Part shown: piece after piece, positions 48,782 through 57,110 of the stretch
Layout: each line of letters starts with the position of its first letter
Numbering within the stretch: the stretch's first letter is position 1
Origin: SIG459 sp045538735
Lineage (GTDB): Bacteria; Bacillota; Clostridia; Oscillospirales; Oscillospiraceae
Reading direction: 5' to 3'
NCBI GenBank assembly: GCA_045538735.1
Contig: JAZSRY010000056.1
Location: forward strand, 44,096-108,095
Length of the DNA stretch: 64,000 nucleotides
Translations under genes and position numbers: made by a program
The notes under the pieces: model-generated
The model's input: the letters and a program-made list of their open reading frames with translations, nothing else
Database searches by the model: none
What the model was told of the DNA's origin: nothing

Positions 48782-49936
48782 ATGAAACGTATAACAGCAA
48801 TAATTTTAGCATTAATAATATTATTAAATCTTTTTCCTGCGGTATATGCCAGCGATGATAGCATAGATATTGTGGGCGACAAGGTGCCGTCTGCAATTTT
48901 GGTAGAGGCCGGTACGGGTGAGATAATTTTTCAAAAAGATGCATACAGTCGAAGAGCTCCCGCCTCCGTTACGAAAATCATGACTATGCTTCTGGCTGCC
49001 GAGGCAGTGGAAAAAGGCATTGCAGGTCTTAATGATATTGTCACGGCATCAGCCCGGGCAGCCGGCATGGGCGGGAGCCAGATATGGCTTGAAGAGGGCG
49101 AGACAATGAGCTTTGGAGAGATGCTCAAATGCATCGCCGTCGTTTCCGCCAACGACTGCTGCGTTGCTATTGCAGAGCATCTGGCAGGAAGCGAGGAAGC
49201 ATTTGTTGAGAAAATGAATGAAAAGGCGGCTGCTTTGGGTCTTGAAAACAGCAATTTTGTGTGCTGCAGCGGGCTGAGCGACAGCGATGAACATTATAGC
49301 TGCGTTTACGATCTCGCGATAATAAGCAGAGAGCTGCTTAAATATGAATTCATCCGTAAATATACCGCCACATGGACGGACAGTATACGCGGCGGAGAGT
49401 TTATACTCAACAACACCAACAAGCTGATATATCACTTCCCCGGTTCAACAGGCCTGAAAACCGGCTTCACCAGCAAAGCAGGCCACTGCCTTGCTGCAAG
49501 TGCAATGCGGGACGGAACAGAATTCATAGCAGTTGTGCTAGGTGCCGAAAGCTCTTCCGCCCGTTTTGAAGGAGCCAAAAGCCTTCTGAGCTACGGCTTT
49601 TCAAACTACACTCTCCTCTCCACCGAAAATACATGCGCACTGCCTCCGGTAAAAGTTAAAGTCGGTAAAAAAGATTGTCTCAATGCATCAGTTTCCGAAA
49701 AATACATACTGATAAAAAAGGAATTTAAGGATACCATTAAATGCATTCCGCTTCTTCCGGATGAAATACACGCTCCTGTTGCGGAAGGACAGAAACTTGG
49801 TACACTCCAAATAATATCGGGAGACACACTGCTGAAGGAGCTTGAACTTCTCGCAGCTGAAACAATAGAGTCTATGGCCTATTGGGACATTTTCCGTTCC
49901 TTTCTTGCCTCTCTCCAAAATTTTCTTGTAATATAG
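48782..49936 (+). CDS. D-Ala-D-Ala carboxypeptidase, DacF-like (class C PBP)
   Basis: A secreted or membrane-bound DD-carboxypeptidase that trims pentapeptide stems. The signal peptide covers about residues 1-23. Penicillin-binding motifs are ASVTK (SxxK, about residue 62), SAND (SxN) and GLKTGFT (KTG), with a C-terminal beta domain and an amphipathic end (FRSFLASLQNFLVI) that anchors PBP5/DacF proteins. 384 residues. GGAGGG lies 6 nt before the ATG. In a spore former it could be DacF or the vegetative DacA; the long AT-rich upstream region gives no decision. Confidence 0.9.
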   Translation: MKRITAIILALIILLNLFPAVYASDDSIDIVGDKVPSAILVEAGTGEIIFQKDAYSRRAPASVTKIMTMLLAAEAVEKGIAGLNDIVTASARAAGMGGSQIWLEEGETMSFGEMLKCIAVVSANDCCVAIAEHLAGSEEAFVEKMNEKAAALGLENSNFVCCSGLSDSDEHYSCVYDLAIISRELLKYEFIRKYTATWTDSIRGGEFILNNTNKLIYHFPGSTGLKTGFTSKAGHCLAASAMRDGTEFIAVVLGAESSSARFEGAKSLLSYGFSNYTLLSTENTCALPPVKVKVGKKDCLNASVSEKYILIKKEFKDTIKCIPLLPDEIHAPVAEGQKLGTLQIISGDTLLKELELLAAETIESMAYWDIFRSFLASLQNFLVI

Positions 49937-50017
49937 GATAAAATATAGTAATCTTATAGCAAAGATATATAGAATCACTCATTCGATAATACATAATCTT
50001 AGATTGGAGACGATACT

Positions 50018-51301
50018 ATGGTTAAAGTTGATCTCAGCGGCGCAAAAGATTTTTTTGATGCATCCGGTCCTGACTATGCAGCTGCAGCAGAGGCCCACCG
50101 CACGCTTTTCAACGGCACCGGTGCCGGAAACGACTTCATCGGTTGGCTGGAGCTTTCCCAGCGCATAATCGATACCGAGCTTAAAGCTATTCTTGTCGCT
50201 GCCGAAAAAATAAAGAAGCAGTCGGATGTGCTTCTTGTTGTTGGTATCGGCGGCAGCTATCTTGGCGCACGCGCTGCAATTGAACTGCTCCAGACTCCCA
50301 GCCATAACCGCATCAGCGGCGAAACCGAAGTTTATTTCATGGGCAACACTGTTTCTCCCGATGCTATAAACGAGCTGATTGCCGTTCTCGGCGACAGAGA
50401 TTTCTCCGTTAACGTTATCAGCAAGTCCGGCGGCACTTTGGAGCCCGCTCTCGGCTTCCGCGTTGCAAAGGCTCTGCTCGAGCGCAAATACGGTCGTACC
50501 GCAGCAAAAAAGCGTATTTTCGCCACCACCGATGGTGCCAAGGGAACTCTCTACAACATTGCAAAGAACGAAGGCTACGATATGTTTGTGGTTCCCGACG
50601 ATGTAGGCGGTCGTTACAGCGTTCTCTCTGCCGTAGGTCTTCTTCCCATGGCAGTTGCAGGAATCGATATTGAAACCGTTCTCAACTGCGCCGTTGAGGA
50701 AATGCGCGCTCTCTCCCTCTCTTCCCCCGAAAATCCCGCATGGCAGTACGCAGCCGCAAGACAGCATCTCTACCGCAAGGGTAAGAACATTGAAATTCTT
50801 GCCGGCTATGAACCCTCCTTCCGCTTTTTTGCAGAGTGGTGGAAGCAGCTTTACGGCGAAAGCGAAGGCAAAAATTCCATTGGTATTTATCCCGCATCCG
50901 TTGAGTACACCGCCGACCTCCACTCTATGGGACAGTATGTTCAGGATGGTCCCCGTACTCTCATGGAGACCGTTGTCACCTTTGACGCTCCCCGCGCCGA
51001 CTACAAGGTTCCCTTCGAGATGGGCGACCCCGACGGTCTGAACTATCTTGCAGGACGCAATTTCTCCGATATAATGAACACCGTTGTTGACGCTGTTAAG
51101 GCTGCTCATATCTCCGGCGGCGTTCCCAACATCGGCATTTCTGTTCCCTCCAGAGACGAGGCAGGCTTTGCCGCCCTCGTTTGCTTCTTCGAAGTTGCCT
51201 GCGGCATTTCCGCTTATATGATGGGTGTTAACCCCTTCAACCAGCCCGGTGTTGAAGAGTATAAAAAGAATATGTTCCGCATGCTTAAAGAATTAGCCTG
51301 A
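50018..51301 (+). CDS. pgi: Glucose-6-phosphate isomerase
   Basis: Interconverts glucose 6-phosphate and fructose 6-phosphate. It shows GIGGSYLGARA (about 75-85), the phosphate-binding SKSGGTLEPA-type loop, the catalytic Glu region and a C-terminal NPFNQPGVEEYKKNMF. 427 residues, typical of the shorter Firmicute type. Codon use is strongly biased (C-ending), suggesting high expression. GGAG sits 9 nt before the ATG. Confidence 0.97.
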   Translation: MVKVDLSGAKDFFDASGPDYAAAAEAHRTLFNGTGAGNDFIGWLELSQRIIDTELKAILVAAEKIKKQSDVLLVVGIGGSYLGARAAIELLQTPSHNRISGETEVYFMGNTVSPDAINELIAVLGDRDFSVNVISKSGGTLEPALGFRVAKALLERKYGRTAAKKRIFATTDGAKGTLYNIAKNEGYDMFVVPDDVGGRYSVLSAVGLLPMAVAGIDIETVLNCAVEEMRALSLSSPENPAWQYAAARQHLYRKGKNIEILAGYEPSFRFFAEWWKQLYGESEGKNSIGIYPASVEYTADLHSMGQYVQDGPRTLMETVVTFDAPRADYKVPFEMGDPDGLNYLAGRNFSDIMNTVVDAVKAAHISGGVPNIGISVPSRDEAGFAALVCFFEVACGISAYMMGVNPFNQPGVEEYKKNMFRMLKELA

Positions 51302-51317
51302 TTTTCCGTTTTTTGCA

Positions 51318-51346
51318 TTGAACTTAGCGTAATTTAATGTTATTAT
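51318..51346 (+). promoter_or_regulatory. Sigma-A promoter of the small P-loop gene
   Basis: TTGAAC (51318-51323) and TATTAT (51341-51346) separated by 17 bp, giving a leader of about 55 nt. Confidence 0.7.
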
Positions 51347-51409
51347 ATATTTACAGCCAAGGCTGAAATACTAAAAAGCATCTAACTATACAAAAGGAGC
51401 GTGGTTAAC

Positions 51410-51820
51410 ATGGTTAAGCTTATTATGGGTCTTAAAGGCTCCGGCAAGACCAAAACTCTCGTTGATCTTGTTGTAAAGGCAGTCTCCGAAGAGAACGGCG
51501 ATGTTGTCTGCATCGAGAAAGACAAGAAACTCACTTATGATATTCCCTATACCGCACGTCTTATCAACGCAAGCGAGTATGGTATAAATTCCAATGCACT
51601 TCTTCGTGGCTTTATCTGCGGCCTCCATGCAGGCAATTATGATATAACCCGCGTTTTTATTGATAACTTCTACAAAATCCTTGATGACGCATCCTATGAA
51701 GCTGTTGCCGACCTCCTTGACTGGATGTATGATTTCGGCAAAGAGAACAACATCAGCTTCACCATTACCGTTACCGACGACGCTGAAAGTGTTCCCGATC
51801 GCATCAAGAGATATTTCTAA
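51410..51820 (+). CDS. Small P-loop NTPase-like protein of unknown function
   Basis: A 136-residue protein with a Walker A motif GLKGSGKT at residues 7-14, immediately after the first beta strand, and a candidate Walker B at about 83-90 (ITRVFIDNF). The rest has alternating strands and helices but is too short for a full RecA or kinase domain. Codon use is biased towards that of highly expressed genes. GGAG lies 10 nt before the ATG at 51410. A single-gene unit with promoter and terminator. I recognise no family with a known role; it may be a cut-down ATPase that acts as a regulatory switch. Confidence 0.75.
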   Translation: MVKLIMGLKGSGKTKTLVDLVVKAVSEENGDVVCIEKDKKLTYDIPYTARLINASEYGINSNALLRGFICGLHAGNYDITRVFIDNFYKILDDASYEAVADLLDWMYDFGKENNISFTITVTDDAESVPDRIKRYF

Positions 51821-51833
51821 ATACATAAAAACT

Positions 51834-51866
51834 AAACGCCTTGCTTTCTGCAGGGCGTTTTTTATT
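51834..51866 (+). terminator. Terminator of the small P-loop gene
   Basis: An 11-bp stem (51834-51844 with 51850-51860, one G-U pair) with a 5-nt loop, followed by TTTATT. Confidence 0.85.
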
Positions 51867-51921
51867 GCATATTGGCCGCTGATATGGCACTATAGACATG
51901 TAGAAAGAGGATGTGAGAAAT

Positions 51922-53712
51922 ATGAAAAACAAAAATGTTATAAAACCTTTGAAGGGTACAATGAGATACTTTGTACCCGCGCTTTTCTGCACCCTTTTTT
52001 ACACTCTTTTCAAATTTCTTATTCCTCAGATCGTCGGAGTGGCTGTTGATAATGTCATCGGAACTCTCCCCGCCGAAGGACGCATTGCCCAAATGCTTCT
52101 TGATTTGGGCGGTGGAAGACAAAATCTCCGAGATCATCTTATACTCTGCGCCCTTGGAATAGGAATTTGCGCCCTTATGGAAGGGATCTGCAATTACTTT
52201 TCCCGAATCAACATAACACGGGGAACAGAAAAATACACCATGGGTCTTCGCAACAGCCTTCTCAGACACATCGAATCCCTCCCCTTTTCGTGGCATACGG
52301 AAAATTCCACCGGCGATATTATCCAGCGCAGTACAGCCGATGTAATGACTCTGAGAACCTTCATCTCCTCCCAGCTTATAGAAGTTATTAAAACCCTTAT
52401 CCTTCTTGGGGTCGCACTGGCAATTATGTTCTCCATGAACACAAAGCTCGCCTTTGTATTTTTTGCAACTGTTCCCGTTATTGTCATTTATTCCCTTCTC
52501 TTTCATACCCGCATATCCCGACAGTTCCGCCATGCTGACGAGGCTGAGGGCGAGCTTTTGACCCTTGTTCAGGAAAATCTCAGCGGCATGCGCGTTGTAA
52601 GAGCCTTCGGACGCGAGCGCCACGAGCTTGATAAGTTCAACTCCATCAGCGACAAGTATGTTAAAAACTGGGTTGACCTTGGTTATACTCTCGGATTTTT
52701 CTGGGGAGTCGGCGATCTTGCAACCTGTATCCAGATTATGAGTGTGATATGTGCGGGTGCATTTTTTGCTGCCAAAGGTGAACTCAGCCTCGGTACGCTG
52801 CTAATATTTATAAGCTACACACAGGCGCTCACGGGTCCTGTACGCAGTCTGGGTAAATCCCTTTCCGAGCTGAGTAAAGCCGGTGTTTCCGCTGAGCGCA
52901 TTGAAGAGATTTTATCCTCTTCTCCTGAAAAAGATGAGCCTGATGCTCTTGATGAAGGCTTTGGCGGAGATATCGTTTTCGATAATGTCAGCTTCTCCTA
53001 CGGTGAAAATGAAGTTCTCAGCAATATCAGCTTTACCGTCGCAGAAGGAAGCACTCTTGGAATTCTCGGTACGACAGGCAGCGGCAAAAGCAGCCTCACA
53101 TACCTTCTGAACCGCCTTTATGAGCCTTCTGCAGGTCAAATCACAATAGGGGGAAAAGATATCAGAAGCTTCAAAAAAAGCTATCTGAGGCAAAATATCG
53201 GCCTTGTTCTTCAGGATAGTTTCCTTTTCTCTAAAACCATTGCCGAAAACATTGCCATTGCCGCGGATGGTGCGGATATGGATAAAATTCGCTCCTGTGC
53301 ATCCGTTGCTTCCGTTGACAGCGATATTTCCTCTTTCCCCGATGCTTATGAAACTATGGTGGGCGAGCGGGGCGTGACTCTTTCCGGAGGTCAGCGTCAG
53401 CGTATCGCCATAGCCCGCACTCTTATGCAGCACTGCAGCGTTATGATATTTGACGACTCCCTTTCTGCTGTCGATATGGAAACCGATGCGAAAATTCGCG
53501 AAAGTCTTCGACGCAATACCGCAAATTCAACTGTTTTTCTTATTTCCCACAGAATAAACACCCTTATGAACGCCGATAAAATCATTGTTCTTGATGAAGG
53601 ACGCATTGTTGAAGAAGGCTCACACAAGGAGCTTCTGGCAAAAGACGGACTATATAGCCGCGTTTGCGCTATTCAGTCTATGGCCGCAAAGGAGGTGGGC
53701 ATAGATGAATGA
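51922..53712 (+). CDS. ABC exporter half-transporter with a degenerate Walker B
   Basis: A 596-residue TMD-NBD fusion: six transmembrane helices (about 10-310), then the ATPase domain with Walker A GTTGSGKSS, Q-loop, signature LSGGQRQRIAIAR and Walker B VMIFDDSLSAVD. The residue after the Walker B Asp, normally a catalytic Glu, is Asp, as in the inactive-site subunit of heterodimeric exporters such as TM287/288 and LmrCD. It should pair with the next gene, overlapping by 8 bp. It exports a lipid, peptide or drug; the substrate is unknown. The ATG at 51922 is preferred to an in-frame GTG at 51913, which leaves no ribosome-binding site. Confidence 0.92.
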   Translation: MKNKNVIKPLKGTMRYFVPALFCTLFYTLFKFLIPQIVGVAVDNVIGTLPAEGRIAQMLLDLGGGRQNLRDHLILCALGIGICALMEGICNYFSRINITRGTEKYTMGLRNSLLRHIESLPFSWHTENSTGDIIQRSTADVMTLRTFISSQLIEVIKTLILLGVALAIMFSMNTKLAFVFFATVPVIVIYSLLFHTRISRQFRHADEAEGELLTLVQENLSGMRVVRAFGRERHELDKFNSISDKYVKNWVDLGYTLGFFWGVGDLATCIQIMSVICAGAFFAAKGELSLGTLLIFISYTQALTGPVRSLGKSLSELSKAGVSAERIEEILSSSPEKDEPDALDEGFGGDIVFDNVSFSYGENEVLSNISFTVAEGSTLGILGTTGSGKSSLTYLLNRLYEPSAGQITIGGKDIRSFKKSYLRQNIGLVLQDSFLFSKTIAENIAIAADGADMDKIRSCASVASVDSDISSFPDAYETMVGERGVTLSGGQRQRIAIARTLMQHCSVMIFDDSLSAVDMETDAKIRESLRRNTANSTVFLISHRINTLMNADKIIVLDEGRIVEEGSHKELLAKDGLYSRVCAIQSMAAKEVGIDE

Positions 53713-55525
53713 ACGAAAACGTATTGATTTCAAGATATGGAAACGCATAGTCCCCTTCTTTGCTCCCCACAAAAACAAATTTATAATCATCGCTTTGATG
53801 ATGCTTTTCTCCGCGGCAGTTGACGCTGTTGTGCCCCTTTTCACACGCTATGCGGTTAACAACTTTGTCGTTGCCGAAACCACCGTTGGTATGGGTGGCT
53901 TTGTACTGCTTTATCTTGTTCTTATTCTTCTCCAAACTGCCACAACGGTTATATACTCCAGGCTGAGCATGGAGATAGAAATGAACTCCAGCCGGGAACT
54001 TAAACGGACATGCTTCATCCATCTGCAGAAACTCCCCCTCAGTTATTTCAGCAGCAACAGCCTTGGCTACATTCTCGCCCGAGTAATGAGCGATACAAAC
54101 CATATTTCGGGCATGATAGCCTGGGCACTCTTCGGACTTGTCTGGCAGGCCTTTTATCTTATTTCCCTTATCGCGGCAATGTTCTTTGTTGATTGGCGTT
54201 TTGCCCTCATTGTCTCCGCCGTCGTTCCTCTTGCCGTGCTTGTCTCTCTATGGTTCAGGCCCAAACTTATGGCAGCAAACCGTGAGGTTCGCCACCATAA
54301 TTCAGCCATAACGGGCTTTATTAACGAGCATATAAACGGAGCCAAAACAACCAAAACCCTTGTGGCGGAAGAAAAAAGCGCCTCAGAATTCAAAGAACTC
54401 ACAGGCAAAATGTATTCAGCCAATATGCGCGTTTCCCGTCTCAACTCCTTTTTTATTCCTCTTATCAGTCTGTTGGGCAGCGTCGCGGTTGCTGCCGCGC
54501 TCTTTTCAACGGGCTCATCCGTTATTCGCGGCACCCTTGACTTCGGCATTCTCTCCGCCTTTATCTCATTTGCCATCTGCATAATTGACCCCATCGTTTC
54601 AATTTCCGGAATATTCAATGAGTTTATTGCCGCGCAGGTCAATGTTGAAAGAGTTTCCGACCTTCTCGATGAGAAGACCGAGGACGATGATAGTGAAAAA
54701 GTAAAAGAGCTTTTCGGAGATGCGCTCTCTCCCAAAACCGAAAACTATCCTCCCATCAAGGGAAGCATCCGCTTTGAAAACGTCTGGTTCCGCTATCCCG
54801 ATGCAGAAGATGATGATTTCGTCCTGAAGGATATTTCTTTTGATATCCCGTCAGGCTCAACCGTCGCACTGGTGGGCGAGACAGGTGCCGGAAAGAGCAC
54901 CCTTGTCAACCTTATCTGCCGCTTCTTTGAGCCCACTTCCGGCAAAATATTTATCGACGGGATTGATTACAGGGAAAGATCCAGACACTGGCTACACTCC
55001 AATCTTGGCTACGTTCAGCAGACTCCTCAGCTTTTCTCCGGCAGCGTTGCTTACAATATTCTTTACGGAAATATGGCCGCAGACGCAGCAGCTATTAAAA
55101 ATGCCGCAAAGCTTGTTTCCGTTGACAAGCTTGTGGCACACCTTGAAAACGGCTACGAAACCGACGTGGGTGAAAACGGCGACAGACTCAGTGCAGGTGA
55201 AAAGCAGCTTGTTTCCTTTGCCCGCGCAATGTTGGCAGACCCTCCCATATTCATTCTTGACGAGGCAACAAGCTCCATAGATACCCAAACGGAAGCCCTG
55301 ATTCAGGATGCTATCTCCCGTGTTTTGCCCGGCCGTACCTCCTTCATTATTGCCCACCGCCTCTCCACAATCCGCAATGCGGATATTATCATGGTTGTTG
55401 AAAACCACGGCATAAGTGAGAAAGGCACGCACGAAGAGCTTATGGCAAAAAAAGGCCGCTATTACGGACTATACTGCGCCATGCAGATGAAGGACGAGTC
55501 CGGTCTTGACGAAAAATTCAAATAA
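53705..55525 (+). CDS. ABC exporter half-transporter with canonical Walker B
   Basis: A 606-residue partner of the preceding protein. Six transmembrane helices, then Walker A GETGAGKST, the ABC signature reading LSAGEKQLVSFAR (instead of LSGGQ), Walker B FILDEATSSID with the catalytic Glu, and the H-loop AHRLSTIR. Together with the first subunit, one composite ATP site (this Walker B, canonical signature of the partner) is competent and the other (Asp Walker B, SAGE signature) is degenerate. The start overlaps the previous gene, which indicates coupled translation. Confidence 0.93.
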   Translation: MNERKRIDFKIWKRIVPFFAPHKNKFIIIALMMLFSAAVDAVVPLFTRYAVNNFVVAETTVGMGGFVLLYLVLILLQTATTVIYSRLSMEIEMNSSRELKRTCFIHLQKLPLSYFSSNSLGYILARVMSDTNHISGMIAWALFGLVWQAFYLISLIAAMFFVDWRFALIVSAVVPLAVLVSLWFRPKLMAANREVRHHNSAITGFINEHINGAKTTKTLVAEEKSASEFKELTGKMYSANMRVSRLNSFFIPLISLLGSVAVAAALFSTGSSVIRGTLDFGILSAFISFAICIIDPIVSISGIFNEFIAAQVNVERVSDLLDEKTEDDDSEKVKELFGDALSPKTENYPPIKGSIRFENVWFRYPDAEDDDFVLKDISFDIPSGSTVALVGETGAGKSTLVNLICRFFEPTSGKIFIDGIDYRERSRHWLHSNLGYVQQTPQLFSGSVAYNILYGNMAADAAAIKNAAKLVSVDKLVAHLENGYETDVGENGDRLSAGEKQLVSFARAMLADPPIFILDEATSSIDTQTEALIQDAISRVLPGRTSFIIAHRLSTIRNADIIMVVENHGISEKGTHEELMAKKGRYYGLYCAMQMKDESGLDEKFK

Positions 55526-55558
55526 AAAACTGTAGGCATTTCAGCCTACAGTTTTTTT
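55526..55558. terminator. Bidirectional terminator between the ABC exporter and the HAD gene
   Basis: A 10-bp stem (AAACTGTAGGC at about 55528-55538, its complement at 55544-55553) with A and T runs. The HAD stop codon lies inside its right arm, so the last codons of that gene are part of the hairpin. Confidence 0.85.
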
Positions 55559-56253
55559 AGCATTTGGAGCATTTCCTTAAAGCTTCCGGAAGGTCCTTCC
55601 CAACTCTTGCCTCCGGTAATAAGGCAGTCCTTTACAAGATAAGCGTCCATGCCCGCCTTTTGAGCGGCAAGCATATCCTCAGCAATATCGTTGCCTATCA
55701 TGAGGCAGTCGCAGGGCGCTATACCAATTCGCCGGCAGATATCTAAATAATAGTTGGGGTTTGGCTTGCAGAAGCAGTCAGACTCATAGCTTGTGATAAG
55801 AGCAAAGTCTTCCTCTTTCAAACCGATCCAGCCTATTCTCGAAAGCTGCGCAACATATGGGAAAAGAGGATTTGTTGCGAGAACAACCTTTCTCCCTCCG
55901 CAGGCGGCTGTCTTCACAGCATCTGCCGCAAGTGGATTTTCTCCCGTAACAGCCTTTGCTTTATTAAACTCATGAGAATAAAAATAATCTGTTTCTGCAA
56001 ATATCGTATCGGAGACTATTCCCGTCATGGCGAGAAATTTATCCCAGAATCTTTTCACATTTTTGCAGGAACCGTCATTCAAGACCATTTCTTTTGTTCC
56101 TGCCCATACTGCTTCAATAAGTTTATCTGCGGAAATGCCGTATTTAGAAAGGGATATACAAAGTTCCTTGAAATAAGCCTTTGTAAAAACGTCCATATCC
56201 ATTGGAAGCAGCGTTCCGTCAAGGTCAAACAATATAGCTTTATAGTTTTTTAT
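55546..56253 (-). CDS. HAD-superfamily hydrolase, no AUG start found
   Basis: A phosphatase-like protein of about 235 residues with HAD motif I in AILFDLDGTLLP, motif II in VVLATN and motif IV in IGNDIAEDM. Resembles the Cof or PGP-like subfamily with a C1 cap, possibly a phosphoglycolate-type phosphatase. The open frame extends upstream through the tRNA gene at 56285-56359, so those codons cannot be real. Downstream of the tRNA, the conserved MKNYKAILFDLDG-type start appears as ATA at 56251-56253 (KNYKAIL follows), with GGTGG about 4 nt upstream. ATA is a rare start; a TTG eight codons further in (56239) is the alternative but would cut the first strand. The exact start is uncertain. Confidence 0.75.
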   Translation of the reverse strand: MKNYKAILFDLDGTLLPMDMDVFTKAYFKELCISLSKYGISADKLIEAVWAGTKEMVLNDGSCKNVKRFWDKFLAMTGIVSDTIFAETDYFYSHEFNKAKAVTGENPLAADAVKTAACGGRKVVLATNPLFPYVAQLSRIGWIGLKEEDFALITSYESDCFCKPNPNYYLDICRRIGIAPCDCLMIGNDIAEDMLAAQKAGMDAYLVKDCLITGGKSWEGPSGSFKEMLQMLKKL

Positions 56254-56284
56254 AACACCACCGTCAATCTGTATATACTTAAAA

Positions 56285-56359
56285 ATGGAGCGGATAACGG
56301 GAATCGAACCCGCCTCTACGGCTTGGGAAGCCGTCATTCTACCGATGAACTATATCCGC
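56285..56359 (-). tRNA. tRNA-Gly (CCC)
   Basis: A complete cloverleaf of 75 nt including encoded CCA: acceptor GCGGATA with TATCCGC, anticodon stem ACGGC/GCCGT with loop TTCCCAA (anticodon CCC), T-arm GCGGG-TTCGATT-CCCGT, ending T-CCA. It reads GGG codons. It lies 41 bp upstream of the dctQ-side terminator and directly upstream of the HAD gene on the same strand. Confidence 0.95.
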
Positions 56360-56413
56360 AGTTATGGCGGAATTATACCACTCCCCCACCCTCATATCAA
56401 GGGGAAAAGACAA

Positions 56414-56445
56414 GAAAAAGGCACCGCTTTTGCGGTGCTTTTTGT
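56414..56445. terminator. Terminator after the TRAP operon
   Basis: A 7-bp GC-rich stem (GCACCGC at 56421-56427, GCGGTGC at 56432-56438) with flanking A and T runs, between dctQ and the tRNA. On the minus strand it is followed by CTTTTTC. Confidence 0.85.
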
Positions 56446-56456
56446 AATATGCAGAT

Positions 56457-56969
56457 TTATTCAGCGGTCTTCTCGGCAGGTTTCCCTGCATCAATGAAAT
56501 ACTGAATGCTGTCAATGAGAAGAAGAACCGTAAATTCAAAAAAACCAAATGCGCAGACAATTGCAAAGGGCCACCAGGGCATATTCAGAACGTCGGTTGC
56601 GCGTCCGTTGCCGAAAAGGGTGATAGCCTGCTGAACGCTGGCATAGCAAAGAGCAGCAGAAACAACAGTTTCAACAAAAAGAACAATACCCATCCATACT
56701 TTGTTGAGCTTTGCAGGAAGCATGTCTACAAACATATTAACCCAGACATGACCTTTTTTAACCTGCATTACGGGAATTGCAAGCATAACGATGACAATAA
56801 GGAAGTATGAGGAGAACTCATTACTGCCGCTTATGGAAAAACGCTGTCCGCTGACCTTGCGAAGGATAACGTCGATAGCCACGACGAAAACCATAATGAA
56901 ACAAACGGCCATGCTTATATAGCTTATACCGCTGACAATCTTGCCAACAGTATTACGTATCTTTTTCAA
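56457..56969 (-). CDS. TRAP transporter small permease (DctQ type)
   Basis: A 170-residue protein with four transmembrane helices typical of DctQ: SYISMAVCFIMVFVVAIDVILRK, then SNEFSSYFLIVIVMLAIPVMQVKKGHVWVNMF, the membrane hairpin and WWPFAIVCAFGFFEFTVLLL. It forms the permease with the large subunit encoded at 58423. Start is a TTG at 56969 with GGGGAAA 9 nt upstream. It is separated from dctP by a strong hairpin, so its expression may be lowered. Confidence 0.88.
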   Translation of the reverse strand: MKKIRNTVGKIVSGISYISMAVCFIMVFVVAIDVILRKVSGQRFSISGSNEFSSYFLIVIVMLAIPVMQVKKGHVWVNMFVDMLPAKLNKVWMGIVLFVETVVSAALCYASVQQAITLFGNGRATDVLNMPWWPFAIVCAFGFFEFTVLLLIDSIQYFIDAGKPAEKTAE

Positions 56970-57040
56970 GTGAAATTTCCCCTTTCAAAAAGGATGAATA
57001 AAGAGTGCATAAAAATTTTAAGAAAGAAAAATTTTAAGGG

Positions 57041-57070
57041 TACAGGACCCGGTTAAGGCCGGGTCCTGTA
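57041..57070 (-). terminator. Strong hairpin between dctP and dctQ
   Basis: A 12-bp perfect GC-rich stem (TACAGGACCCGG at 57041-57052 with its complement at 57059-57070) and a 6-nt loop. Minus-strand transcripts leave it into CCCTTAAAATTTTTC. It probably partly terminates transcription or stabilises the dctP mRNA, so that binding protein exceeds permease. Confidence 0.75.
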
Positions 57071-57110
57071 TGAAAAGGTTCTACTTACTTGGTGTAAATA
57101 GTTTCAGCAA

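Noticed and set aside
49979..51109. 376-codon minus-strand open frame across pgi
   Set aside because: Antisense shadow caused by pgi's C-ending codons; pgi is unambiguous.
56254..56337. ATG at 56337 as start of the HAD protein
   Set aside because: These codons lie inside or right after the tRNA-Gly gene, whose cloverleaf is complete.
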